Numbered from the stretch's first letter, positions 1-6,459 are shown. The stretch: DNA of 6,812 bases from CAYMST01 sp964393115 (GCA_964393115.1 CAYMST010000258.1:1-6812), one strand, 5' to 3'. Made by a program: numbers and translations. The notes: generated by a model not told the origin, from the sequence alone.

Positions 1-1
1 C

Positions 2-1087
2 GATTATAAGGATGTGCTCTATCAGTTGGTCATTAGCTTTATGCTATTTGCTGGAGCATTACAGATAGATTTTCGCAAGCTTGCTAAGGAAAAAACCCCT
101 ATCCTTATACTTTCCTTCACCGGAGTTATCGTCTCTACCCTAATTGTTGGTACATGTTCGTACTTTTTACTTGACGCGTTAGGCCTACACCTCAAATACC
201 TTTATTGCTTAGTTTTTGGAGCCTTGATATCTCCGACTGATCCGATTGCTGTCACCTCAACCCTCAAAAGATTTAATCTCTCTTCTCGTATGGAAATACG
301 AATCGCGGGTGAGTCATTATTTAATGATGGTATCGCAGTAGTGCTGGCACTGACGCTTTTGGACCTTGCTCATGTTGGGGAAGACCACAACCTAGGCATT
401 ATGGATGTCATTTATATCTTCTCTACGGATATCGGAGGTGGTGTTGTCATTGGCGTGATTCTTGGGTATATCGGGTTTAGATTGTTAAAATATGTCGATA
501 ATGAACAAGTAGAGGTGGAGATATTAATCACCCTTGCCTTAGTAATGGCCGGAGCGCAACTCGCAGAGTTTGTACATGTCTCCAGTAAGCAGGCATGTGT
601 CATCATGGGATTGATTATTGGCAACGAGGGCAAGAGTCAACATGTTACCAGCGCAACAAGTGATTATGTTTTTAAGTTCTGGAGCTTGATGGAAGAGTCC
701 TTCAACGCGATGTTATTCGTACTGGTTGGCCTAGAAATGATTATCATCCCATGGAGACCAGACTTTTTCGCTGCTGGATTTCTTACGTTCAATATTGTCT
801 TATTAGCCAGGTGGATTGGTGTGTCTGTACCGCTATTATCGATGCGAAAACGCTATCCAATTGAGAAAAATGAAATCACCATTCTATCATGGGGTAGTAT
901 GAGAGGGGGTATTCCTATTGCCTTATCCTTATCTCTTGACTATTTCACCGGAAAAGAATTGGTGGTAACCATGACCTATATTATCGTGGTGTGTTCGATT
1001 CTCTATCAAGGACTTACGATCAGAGGACTACTCAGTAACAACGCTAAGAAACTAGACAAAATACGGCATTCACACTCTAAACTTTAG
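2..1087 (+). CDS. CPA1/NhaP-type Na+(K+)/H+ antiporter, 5' end cut by window edge
   Basis: Inner-membrane exchanger that swaps cytoplasmic Na+ or K+ for protons, used for pH and salt homeostasis. The frame is open from base 2 with no stop, so the GTG at 14 is only the first possible start in the window and not the real one. Family members are usually a little over 400 residues, so roughly 50 are missing. Counting from that GTG, the CPA1 landmarks are clear: SPTDPIAV at 73-80 (the TDP of the unwound fourth-helix region), GESLFNDGIAVV at 99-110 with the Asn-Asp pair 104-105 that binds the cation, and SMRGGIPIAL at 295-304 with the conserved Arg297. About ten hydrophobic segments are visible between 1 and 340, followed by a short basic tail (KKLDKIRHSHSKL). 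No TrkA-C or CNMP regulatory domain follows, so this is the short form. The family call is firm; the ion preference is not readable from the sequence. Confidence 0.93.
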   Translation, partial: DYKDVLYQLVISFMLFAGALQIDFRKLAKEKTPILILSFTGVIVSTLIVGTCSYFLLDALGLHLKYLYCLVFGALISPTDPIAVTSTLKRFNLSSRMEIRIAGESLFNDGIAVVLALTLLDLAHVGEDHNLGIMDVIYIFSTDIGGGVVIGVILGYIGFRLLKYVDNEQVEVEILITLALVMAGAQLAEFVHVSSKQACVIMGLIIGNEGKSQHVTSATSDYVFKFWSLMEESFNAMLFVLVGLEMIIIPWRPDFFAAGFLTFNIVLLARWIGVSVPLLSMRKRYPIEKNEITILSWGSMRGGIPIALSLSLDYFTGKELVVTMTYIIVVCSILYQGLTIRGLLSNNAKKLDKIRHSHSKL

Positions 1088-1101
1088 AAAACACACACTT
1101 C

Positions 1102-1117
1102 GTTAGCGTTGCCTAAC
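1102..1117. repeat. Small inverted repeat downstream of the antiporter gene
   Basis: GTTAG (1102-1106) and CTAAC (1113-1117) can form a 5-bp stem with a 6-nt loop, 15 nt after the antiporter stop. It sits in a locally GC-rich patch (about 1100-1138) inside an AT-rich intergenic region. No T-run follows on the plus strand, so it is a weak terminator at best. The rest of the intergenic region up to 1288 shows no gene. Confidence 0.3.
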
Positions 1118-1241
1118 TTGCGTGGCGGCCTAAGACCTCTAAAATAAGTAATTAGCAGGTAGTCAATACATCCACATATATATAGATGATATCTCACAAT
1201 ATAGTCATATCGTCGATAATACTGTTTATTTTAGTTTAGTT

Positions 1242-1265
1242 GTTCAACAAAGGCATATATTGAAC
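1242..1265. repeat. Inverted repeat GTTCAA-N12-TTGAAC upstream of the hydrolase gene
   Basis: GTTCAA at 1242-1247 is mirrored by TTGAAC at 1260-1265, with 12 nt between them, ending 23 nt before the hydrolase ATG. A near match to the Bacteroidota -7 element (TATTTTAG, one mismatch) lies just upstream at 1227-1234. The repeat could be an operator or a 5'-UTR hairpin, or it may be chance in AT-rich DNA. Confidence 0.3.
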
Positions 1266-1288
1266 GTTTTTTTCCAATAGATACAGCT

Positions 1289-2215
1289 ATGTTGAGGATT
1301 TTACTACGAAAGAAAAGGTTTTATGCGCTAACTATCCTATTCGGTTTTTTAGTGTTTTCTTATAACTTCTTAGAGTTAAGGATGAATGATAAATCACTTG
1401 AAGAAGAATTATCACAAAACGCATTCAACTACCAAGCAGAAGTAAACTATTTACAATTCAAGGATAGAAAAATTCGCTTTGTCGAGGTTGGAAGTGACGA
1501 GTTACCCTTAATCGTATTTATCCATGGTGCTCCTAGCTCTTCATCATTTTGGCTAAGTTACATGAAAGACTCTGTCTTGCTCTCCAACGCTAAGCTATTG
1601 GCCGTTGATAGACCCGGCTACGGCTACTCTGGGTTTGGTAGTCCTGAAACGTCCATTGCGAAACAAGCAGAATATATAGCCCCCATTATTAGAGCTAAAC
1701 GCACTATTCACAAAAAGATAATTATTCATGGATCTTCATACGGAGGGACGCTTACAGCACGGTTGGCAATGGACTACCCGGAGTTAATGGACGGCGTTGT
1801 TTTCCAAAGTGCATCGTTGGCACCAGGAAAAGAAACTACCTATTGGATTACACACCCAACCAGTGCGTGGCCACTGAAATGGATTATACCTACCACGTTT
1901 CGAATCGCTAATGAAGAAAAATTAAGTCACAAGTCCGAACTCATCAAAATGGAACCCTTATGGGATAAAATTAGTGCCTATGTCACTATTCTCCATGGCA
2001 AGAGTGACGGGTTAATTTTTCCAGAAAATGCGCTCTTTGCGCAGGAGCATCTAAAAAATGCTCTAGGTCTTAAACTAAAACTAGTTGAAGATGCGGGACA
2101 TGATTTAGCATGGACGCAACGTGATCTTATTATCAATTCCTTATTAGAAATCCTCCACGAAAGCACGCATGTAGTGCATGAATCACATTCAAAAAGTTCC
2201 AACGAAACTATCTAG
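1289..2215 (+). CDS. Membrane-anchored alpha/beta hydrolase
   Basis: A 308-residue alpha/beta-hydrolase-fold protein, probably an esterase or similar hydrolase acting on the periplasmic side of the inner membrane; the substrate cannot be read. The N-terminus has basic residues (R3, R7-R10) and then a single hydrophobic helix at about 11-29 with no clear cleavage site, so it is most likely a signal anchor. The fold landmarks are in order: HGAPSSSSFW at 79-88 (oxyanion-hole HG), DRPGYGYSG at 107-115, the nucleophile elbow GSSYGG at 148-153 with Ser150, HGKSDG at 236-241 with Asp240 as the acid, and DAGHDLAW at 268-275 with His271. Only about 90 residues separate Ser150 from Asp240, so any lid is short. 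The ATG at 1289 is the first one after the in-frame stop at 1232; no Shine-Dalgarno is present. The cyclotransferase gene follows after 33 nt, which suggests co-transcription. The C-terminal 20 residues are rich in His and Ser and look like a disordered tail. Confidence 0.9.
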   Translation: MLRILLRKKRFYALTILFGFLVFSYNFLELRMNDKSLEEELSQNAFNYQAEVNYLQFKDRKIRFVEVGSDELPLIVFIHGAPSSSSFWLSYMKDSVLLSNAKLLAVDRPGYGYSGFGSPETSIAKQAEYIAPIIRAKRTIHKKIIIHGSSYGGTLTARLAMDYPELMDGVVFQSASLAPGKETTYWITHPTSAWPLKWIIPTTFRIANEEKLSHKSELIKMEPLWDKISAYVTILHGKSDGLIFPENALFAQEHLKNALGLKLKLVEDAGHDLAWTQRDLIINSLLEILHESTHVVHESHSKSSNETI

Positions 2216-2224
2216 GATATTTGA

Positions 2225-2232
2225 TAGCTTTG
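2225..2232 (+). promoter_or_regulatory. Candidate -7 promoter element for the cyclotransferase gene
   Basis: TAGCTTTG is an exact match to the Bacteroidota -7 consensus TAnnTTTG. It lies 16 nt before the ATG at 2249, which would give a leader of about 10 nt. No TTG (-33) element sits at the usual spacing, so the call rests on the -7 box alone. If real, the cyclotransferase can be transcribed independently of the hydrolase. Confidence 0.4.
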
Positions 2233-2245
2233 CGCTTTTCAAAGC
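2227..2245 (+). other. Potential hairpin directly before the cyclotransferase start codon
   Basis: GCTTTG (2227-2232) pairs perfectly with CAAAGC (2240-2245) around a 7-nt loop, and the stem ends 3 nt before the ATG. In a read-through transcript from the hydrolase gene this hairpin would sit in the ribosome landing zone. In a transcript starting at the overlapping -7 box it would be mostly absent. The stem is short and its effect is inferred. Confidence 0.35.
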
Positions 2246-2248
2246 ATT

Positions 2249-3322
2249 ATGAAGAAAGTTTTTTTTGCTTTTGTGCTACTTGCGCTAATCAACGGGTGTG
2301 ATACCTCGTCAAAGGAAAATAAAAAGAGACCTCTCGTTAGAAGAAAAAAAACAGAGGTTCTTTCGCCAAAAAGAGGGTCGAAAATAACCTCTGGCGATAC
2401 CTTGTTAATTCATGTCACTCCCAAAACACCGGACCTCGCTATACAGTCTTTGGTCATGACGGGAGAGTCATTGAAACACTCGGTTGCGTTATCAAATGAC
2501 CAGTTGTCTTTTGACTCTAAAGCCATGCCTGTTGGCTTTCAAAGTCTACTTGTAAAGGTTCAGCTTTCAGACGGTACCACAGAAACGCATCACCTAACCA
2601 TACAAGTCCTTTCAGATATTATACCAACTAAGTACTCTTATAGATTAGTCAAAAAGTATCCTCATGATACAGACTCTTATACACAAGGGCTATTTTTCCA
2701 TCAAGACACTTTATACGAGGGCACCGGAAACTGGGAAGATTCAGAGTTGCATAAAATTGATTGGAGAACAGGTAAGGTACTAAGCCGACAAGCACTTGGA
2801 AATAATGAGTTCGGTGAAGGAATAACGATTTGGAATGATAAAATTTACCAACTCACTTGGAAAGCAAGAAAAGGGTACGTTTATGATCTCAACTTCAAGA
2901 GGACAAATTCATTTAACTACCCCACTGAAGGGTGGGGACTTACCACAATGGGAGACACCTTGGTGATGTCCTCCGGTTCAAACTATCTACACTTCAAAAA
3001 CCCATTCGATTTCAGTGAGTATGCGAGCATACAGGTATACGATCAAGATGGACCCGTCGATTCACTCAACGAACTAGAGTATGTGGACGGAAAGATATGG
3101 GCTAACGTGTACCAAGAAGACTACATTGCTATTATTGATCCGACTACTGGAAAGGTTACTGGAAAGCTAGATTTAACAGGCATCTTCGATCGTTCAAGCT
3201 ATCATCAGGAGGTTGATGTATTAAACGGCATCGCTTATCATCCTGATACCCAAACATATTTTGTAACTGGTAAATGGTGGCCTTACTTGTACGAGATACA
3301 AATCAGCTCACCAAATAGTTAA
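2249..3322 (+). CDS. Lipoprotein glutaminyl-peptide cyclotransferase (plant-type beta-propeller QC)
   Basis: Predicted to convert N-terminal glutamine of exported proteins or peptides to pyroglutamate, releasing ammonia. Residues 1-16 are a signal peptide ending in the lipobox INGC, so Cys17 should be lipidated; Asp follows at +2. Residues 22-36 form a strongly basic linker (8 Lys/Arg), and about 37-122 form an Ig/cadherin-like beta module. The catalytic five-bladed propeller runs from about 128 to 352. Its family signatures are in order: YTQGL 144-148, YEGTG 156-160 (Glu157 aligns with the glutamate I recall as catalytic in papaya QC), FGEGI 188-192, GWGLT 228-232, LNELEYV 273-279 with IWANV 283-287, IDPTTGKV 296-303, DVLNGIAY 323-330, and FVTGKWWPYLYEI 338-350. 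Bare plant QC lacks the Ig-like module. One oddity is SSGS at 241-244, where the usual motif, as I recall it, is SDG(S/T). It is unrelated to the zinc-dependent animal-type QC. The family call is strong; the activity is inferred. Confidence 0.92.
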   Translation: MKKVFFAFVLLALINGCDTSSKENKKRPLVRRKKTEVLSPKRGSKITSGDTLLIHVTPKTPDLAIQSLVMTGESLKHSVALSNDQLSFDSKAMPVGFQSLLVKVQLSDGTTETHHLTIQVLSDIIPTKYSYRLVKKYPHDTDSYTQGLFFHQDTLYEGTGNWEDSELHKIDWRTGKVLSRQALGNNEFGEGITIWNDKIYQLTWKARKGYVYDLNFKRTNSFNYPTEGWGLTTMGDTLVMSSGSNYLHFKNPFDFSEYASIQVYDQDGPVDSLNELEYVDGKIWANVYQEDYIAIIDPTTGKVTGKLDLTGIFDRSSYHQEVDVLNGIAYHPDTQTYFVTGKWWPYLYEIQISSPNS

Positions 3323-3377
3323 TACAAAAGCCTAGTCCATTTCCAATATTATTTTAGCTTCATAAAGTCTTTATAAC

Positions 3378-3593
3378 ATGCTGAAAAAAGCACTTTACCT
3401 GATCTTTTGCCTAGCAAACTCATTTCCATACATCTTAAACATACGTCCTAAGGTTCACCAGTATTTGGATAATTTATTTCTTGAAATATTAATTGATCTG
3501 GCGCTTCAAATCCCGTTCTTTCTATTTCTAATGCGTATTGATCCTGTTTTAGACAAAGTAATTGACTGGGTTACCAAGAAGCTAGCCCGTTAA
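3378..3593 (+). CDS. Small two-helix membrane protein of unknown function
   Basis: A 71-residue protein that I do not recognise. It has a basic start (K3, K4), a hydrophobic segment at about 5-22, a short polar turn (RPKVHQYLDN at 23-32), a second hydrophobic segment at about 33-53, and a basic amphipathic tail (KKLAR at the end). A helical hairpin in the inner membrane is the simplest reading. It starts with ATG 55 nt after the cyclotransferase stop on the same strand and could be the last gene of that unit; a near match to the -7 element (TATTTTAG, 3350-3357) offers an alternative start of transcription. Its stop lies only 3 nt from the end of the convergent gene. The ATG start, membrane-like composition and snug fit between neighbours favour a real gene, but without a homologue this is not certain. 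Confidence 0.6.
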   Translation: MLKKALYLIFCLANSFPYILNIRPKVHQYLDNLFLEILIDLALQIPFFLFLMRIDPVLDKVIDWVTKKLAR

Positions 3594-3601
3594 TTGCTAG
3601 C
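3581..3601. terminator. Possible weak bidirectional hairpin between convergent genes
   Basis: GCTAGC occurs at 3581-3586 and again at 3596-3601. Because each copy is self-complementary, the two can pair as a 6-bp stem with a 9-nt loop spanning both stop codons. There is no T-run on either side, so if it terminates transcription at all it would be inefficient or helped by protein factors. Confidence 0.25.
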
Positions 3602-4175
3602 GAATAACCTTTTCAAAATAGGGAAGAAGGGTCTTGGATAAGGCAGGCAGCTTATCCATAGGAACCGAAAGGCTCACCTTGATAAAACTTGGTTTATCAC
3701 TGTTAAACCGTTCAGTGAATTCTCTAGAATAGTTCTCTTCTGTGAAGGCATGATCCCATTGATCTTCTCCAACAAAACAAGAAAACCCTAGATCACTCAG
3801 CGTCTTTTGTTTTTGTTGAAGGTATGGGAGAAAACTTCCACTGGCATGAATAATATATTGGATATAGTTTCCCCACCAGACCATTGTTCGAAAAAGAATA
3901 AAGCCATCTGAGACGTTGGCTTTTGGATAATCCAATACGAAGTAAGGGAGTTCTTTAAAGTTCTCTCCTTTTGATATTTTAGCGCTATTAGAAAACCATG
4001 GAGGTAACTCATTCTTCCTTACCTCCACAACTTTCCCCATTTCTTGCCTGAAAGTGTTTAGAGCCTCGAGTATCTTATTTGAGACCTTTCTTTTGATATA
4101 AAAGAATTCCTTTTGGTACAAGCAATCCCATTCTTCCGGACTTAACTCTACCACTGTATCAACGCCGAAGCCCAT
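3597..4175 (-). CDS. Uncharacterised protein, translationally coupled to the KAS III gene
   Basis: A 192-residue soluble protein with no signal peptide or membrane helix. It resembles, from memory, uncharacterised Bacteroidota proteins, and I can assign no function. Visible features are an acidic-aromatic start (ELSPEEWDCLYQKEFFYIKRK at about 10-30, likely helical), a central block with LPYFVLDYP at 76-84 and FRTMVWWGNY at 95-104 that looks like the conserved core, and a charged aromatic C-terminal half ending in a helix. It reads in a different frame from the preceding KAS III gene and overlaps its last 28 nt, so translation is probably coupled and the products made together. The ATG at 4175 is used here; an in-frame GTG at 4154 would shorten the overlap to 7 nt and start the protein just before the VEL segment, which is also plausible. 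No Shine-Dalgarno is evident. The coding assignment is firm because of length and composition. Confidence 0.8.
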   Translation of the reverse strand: MGFGVDTVVELSPEEWDCLYQKEFFYIKRKVSNKILEALNTFRQEMGKVVEVRKNELPPWFSNSAKISKGENFKELPYFVLDYPKANVSDGFILFRTMVWWGNYIQYIIHASGSFLPYLQQKQKTLSDLGFSCFVGEDQWDHAFTEENYSREFTERFNSDKPSFIKVSLSVPMDKLPALSKTLLPYFEKVIR

Positions 4176-5155
4176 GTAAATCCACTACCAAAAGCGGCAA
4201 GACATACTAAATCACCCTCATTGATTTTTCCTTCTTGTAACGCTTCGCTCATGGCAATGGGTATAGACGCTGCTGTGGTATTTCCATATCGCTGAATATT
4301 GTTATATACCTGATCATCACCAAGGTTCATCTGTTGCTGGATATATTGACTAATCCTTAAGTTAGCCTGATGAGGAATCAGCATTGAAATATCTTCAGCA
4401 GTCTTTTTATTAGCTAATAAGGCTTCATGAATAACTTGCTGGAAACGAACGACAGCATTCTTAAACACAAAATTACCGTTCATGTAAGGGTAGTAACTTA
4501 AATCCTTCTCGTCCTTAGTTTCCATAATCTCGGGCACCCATCTTCCTGTATTCGGGCCTATTAGTGCTAGCTCCTTGGCGTGCTTACCTTCCGAGTGCAA
4601 GTGCGTAGATAATACTCCCTTGCCCTCAAGGTCGCTACGCTGCAATACCGCAGCACCAGCTCCATCACCAAATATCACAGATACTCCTCTTCCTCGTGTA
4701 GTCATATCGAGCCCACCACTGTGTAACTCAGCACCTATTACCAATATAGCACTGTACATCCCAGTCTTAATAAACTGATCCGCAACAGAAAGGCCATAGA
4801 TAAACCCAGAACATTGATTGCGAACATCAAGTGCTCCAATTTCAGGCAAGCCTAATTGATCTTGTACCATAACGCCAGGACCAGGAAAATAATAGTCTGG
4901 ACTTAAAGTAGCGAAAACAATAAAATCAACATCTTCTGGCTCTAAGCCAGCATTATCTAATGCCATTCTGGCTGCTTTTGTTCCCATCGTAGAAGGGGTA
5001 TTTCCATCTCCCTTTTCCACAAATCGACGTTCTTTTATCCCAGTTCTTTCTTGGATCCAACTGTCACTGGTATCCATTATCTTCTCCAAGTCTTTATTTG
5101 TTACCACGTTGTCTGGCACATAATGGCCAACACCGGTTATTTTGCTCTGATACAT
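4148..5155 (-). CDS. 3-oxoacyl-ACP synthase III (KAS III, FabH family)
   Basis: Cytosolic thiolase-fold enzyme that condenses an acyl-CoA starter with malonyl-ACP, the first step of fatty-acid or related acyl-chain synthesis. The 335-residue product (counted from ATG 5155) has the full catalytic triad: Cys115 in NQCSGF, His262 in IPHQANLRI and Asn292 in RYGNTTAAS. FabH hallmarks include WIQERTGIKERR near the N-terminus (Trp33 corresponds to the CoA-contacting Trp of E. coli FabH), VIFGDGAGAAVL at 160-171 and GSGFTWAS close to the C-terminus. An in-frame GTG at 5179 would add eight residues, but the ATG at 5155 gives the usual family start (MYQSKITG) and is preferred. The Cys-His spacing is about 15 residues longer than in E. 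coli FabH because of an insertion around 197-225. No plsX, rpmF or fabD neighbour is present, so this may be a paralogue rather than the housekeeping enzyme; I therefore give no symbol. The unknown 192-residue gene overlaps its 3' end. Confidence 0.93.
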   Translation of the reverse strand: MYQSKITGVGHYVPDNVVTNKDLEKIMDTSDSWIQERTGIKERRFVEKGDGNTPSTMGTKAARMALDNAGLEPEDVDFIVFATLSPDYYFPGPGVMVQDQLGLPEIGALDVRNQCSGFIYGLSVADQFIKTGMYSAILVIGAELHSGGLDMTTRGRGVSVIFGDGAGAAVLQRSDLEGKGVLSTHLHSEGKHAKELALIGPNTGRWVPEIMETKDEKDLSYYPYMNGNFVFKNAVVRFQQVIHEALLANKKTAEDISMLIPHQANLRISQYIQQQMNLGDDQVYNNIQRYGNTTAASIPIAMSEALQEGKINEGDLVCLAAFGSGFTWASALIQW

Positions 5156-5300
5156 ATTATTATAATTTGACTGAGTCACTCAAGTAAATTTGCACTCTTC
5201 GGTCGCAAAATAACCTGATTTGTACTATTTCCCTTAGTTTCTTATTCCTTACTAATGAATTTAACGCTCAAGAGAAGAGCTATTACCACGGTCTTTAACA

Positions 5301-6209
5301 TTAAGCCCGAGCACCTGGTTTGCCCTCTTTTGCATTATAGTAAATCCGTTGTGTAGGGTAAGCAAAATCAATATCATCACAGGCGGCAAATGCTAGCAGT
5401 ACTTCTTCCCATATTTTATGCTCAGAAGCTCGACGTTGGTTATGCTTGCACATAAAGCGCATGGTTAGCATAACACCAGCATCTTTGACATCAGTGAAAA
5501 CCGAGGGTTCAATAGAAGTATCTTCTAGAAAGAACTGCTTGGAAGCATCTAACAACTCTTTTTCCGCTTCCTCCGAAAACTTCTCGCCATGACCAACTAT
5601 GATATCATTCAAAATCTGCTTGGCCTTTTGCCAGTTGCTCTCAAACGTGACCAATACCCCTATCTCATTCCAGATAAATTGAAAGGCCTGATTGAAATTG
5701 GCTTGTGGCTGCCGAAAGACAACACCATTGGGGATGTGGATAATACGACCGGTAGGCTGGTCTGCATCCACCCAATTATTGATTTCATGAATGGTAAACT
5801 GAAAAATACGAATGTCAATCACATCACCTAAATGGTCTCCTATTTGCACGCGATGCCCTACTTCAAAAGGTCTTCGTCCGAGTATGAATATCCAACCTGC
5901 AAAGTTCACAATTGGGTCTTGTAAAGCGATCGCCAATCCTGCAGAAAGCAACCCTAAAAACGTGGCTAGAGAGCCAAACTGATCAATCCATATTGCTCCA
6001 ACTACAACCGATAATAGGATGTAATACACGTTACGAATGAAGTTGCTCCAGTAATACCGGTCCTTAGGATCATTTTGTTTTCTTAAAACAAGTCGACGTA
6101 CAATTCTTCTCGCAGCAACTAATCCTATAAAAGCAGTAAGCGTAAATATGAGCTTTTGGACGATAATAGCGCTAAGTTGCAGATTCTCACTTAACCATTG
6201 GAATACCAT
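5301..6209 (-). CDS. Small MscS-family mechanosensitive ion channel
   Basis: A 302-residue inner-membrane channel expected to open under membrane tension and release solutes on osmotic downshock. Three membrane helices precede the cytoplasmic part: about 12-34, 58-76 and the pore-lining helix about 79-109, whose Gly/Ala pattern (FLGLLSAGLAIALQDP at 84-99) matches TM3 of MscS. The beta domain follows with GRRPFEVGHRVQIGD at 111-125 and IIHIPNGVVF at 156-165. The 134-155 stretch (FQFTIHEINNWVDADQPTGR) is longer than in E. coli MscS, as in the MscS-like branch carrying a WVDADQ motif. The C-terminal alpha/beta vestibule runs to about 290, then a short polar tail. It starts with ATG 6209; a TAnnTTTG element lies 25 nt upstream. 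The KAS III gene begins 145 nt past its stop, so the two may be separate transcripts. The family call is firm; gating and conductance cannot be judged. Confidence 0.92.
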   Translation of the reverse strand: MVFQWLSENLQLSAIIVQKLIFTLTAFIGLVAARRIVRRLVLRKQNDPKDRYYWSNFIRNVYYILLSVVVGAIWIDQFGSLATFLGLLSAGLAIALQDPIVNFAGWIFILGRRPFEVGHRVQIGDHLGDVIDIRIFQFTIHEINNWVDADQPTGRIIHIPNGVVFRQPQANFNQAFQFIWNEIGVLVTFESNWQKAKQILNDIIVGHGEKFSEEAEKELLDASKQFFLEDTSIEPSVFTDVKDAGVMLTMRFMCKHNQRRASEHKIWEEVLLAFAACDDIDFAYPTQRIYYNAKEGKPGARA

Positions 6210-6233
6210 ACTTTCGCTACTTATTTAGAACTC

Positions 6234-6241
6234 CAAAAATA
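6234..6241 (-). promoter_or_regulatory. Candidate -7 promoter element for the MscS-type channel gene
   Basis: Read on the minus strand this is TATTTTTG, an exact match to the Bacteroidota -7 consensus TAnnTTTG. It lies 24 nt upstream of the ATG, giving a leader of roughly 15-20 nt. A TATAAT hexamer (6242-6247, minus strand) is directly adjacent. I see no TTG at the expected -33 spacing, so the promoter is supported by the -7 box and its position only. Confidence 0.5.
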
Positions 6242-6276
6242 ATTATACAAAAAGTGTCGATTTGAAAAGCTACTCG

Positions 6277-6289
6277 ATCAGATTCTGAT
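6277..6289. repeat. Perfect 13-bp palindrome upstream of the channel promoter
   Basis: ATCAGA (6277-6282), one central base, then TCTGAT (6284-6289). Its centre is about 45 bp upstream of the candidate -7 box on the minus strand, a typical place for an activator or repressor dimer. No regulator can be named from the motif. Confidence 0.35.
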
Positions 6290-6459
6290 TTCATCTACAA
6301 TACCATTTAAACAGACTTGAAATTGCATGAATATAGCTACAATATCACTCATGAGCGTTATTTACATGGAGTTTGTTCGATCAACAGGATTGGTTTGATA
6401 CCATTTGTGGTGTATAGTGACATATTAGTTTACGAAACTGGTTTTTTCTTATTCAAGGC

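Noticed and set aside
14..16. GTG as the start codon of the antiporter
   Set aside because: The frame is open to the window edge and the first transmembrane helix of the family would be missing, so the true start is upstream.
1100..1138. GC-rich patch with GTTAG and GCCTAAC resembling parts of an integron attC site
   Set aside because: GCCTAAC fits the RYYYAAC core, but no properly spaced GTTRRRY partner exists and no integrase or cassette structure is present. A small hairpin is the simpler reading.
3581..3601. GCTAGC pair as a strong intrinsic terminator
   Set aside because: No T-run follows on either strand and the hexamer is self-complementary, so pairing alone is weak evidence; kept only as a low-confidence feature.
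5156..5300. Promoter of the KAS III gene
   Set aside because: Only imperfect matches to TAnnTTTG (for example TTATTTTG on the minus strand) and no TTG at the right distance, so no site is called.
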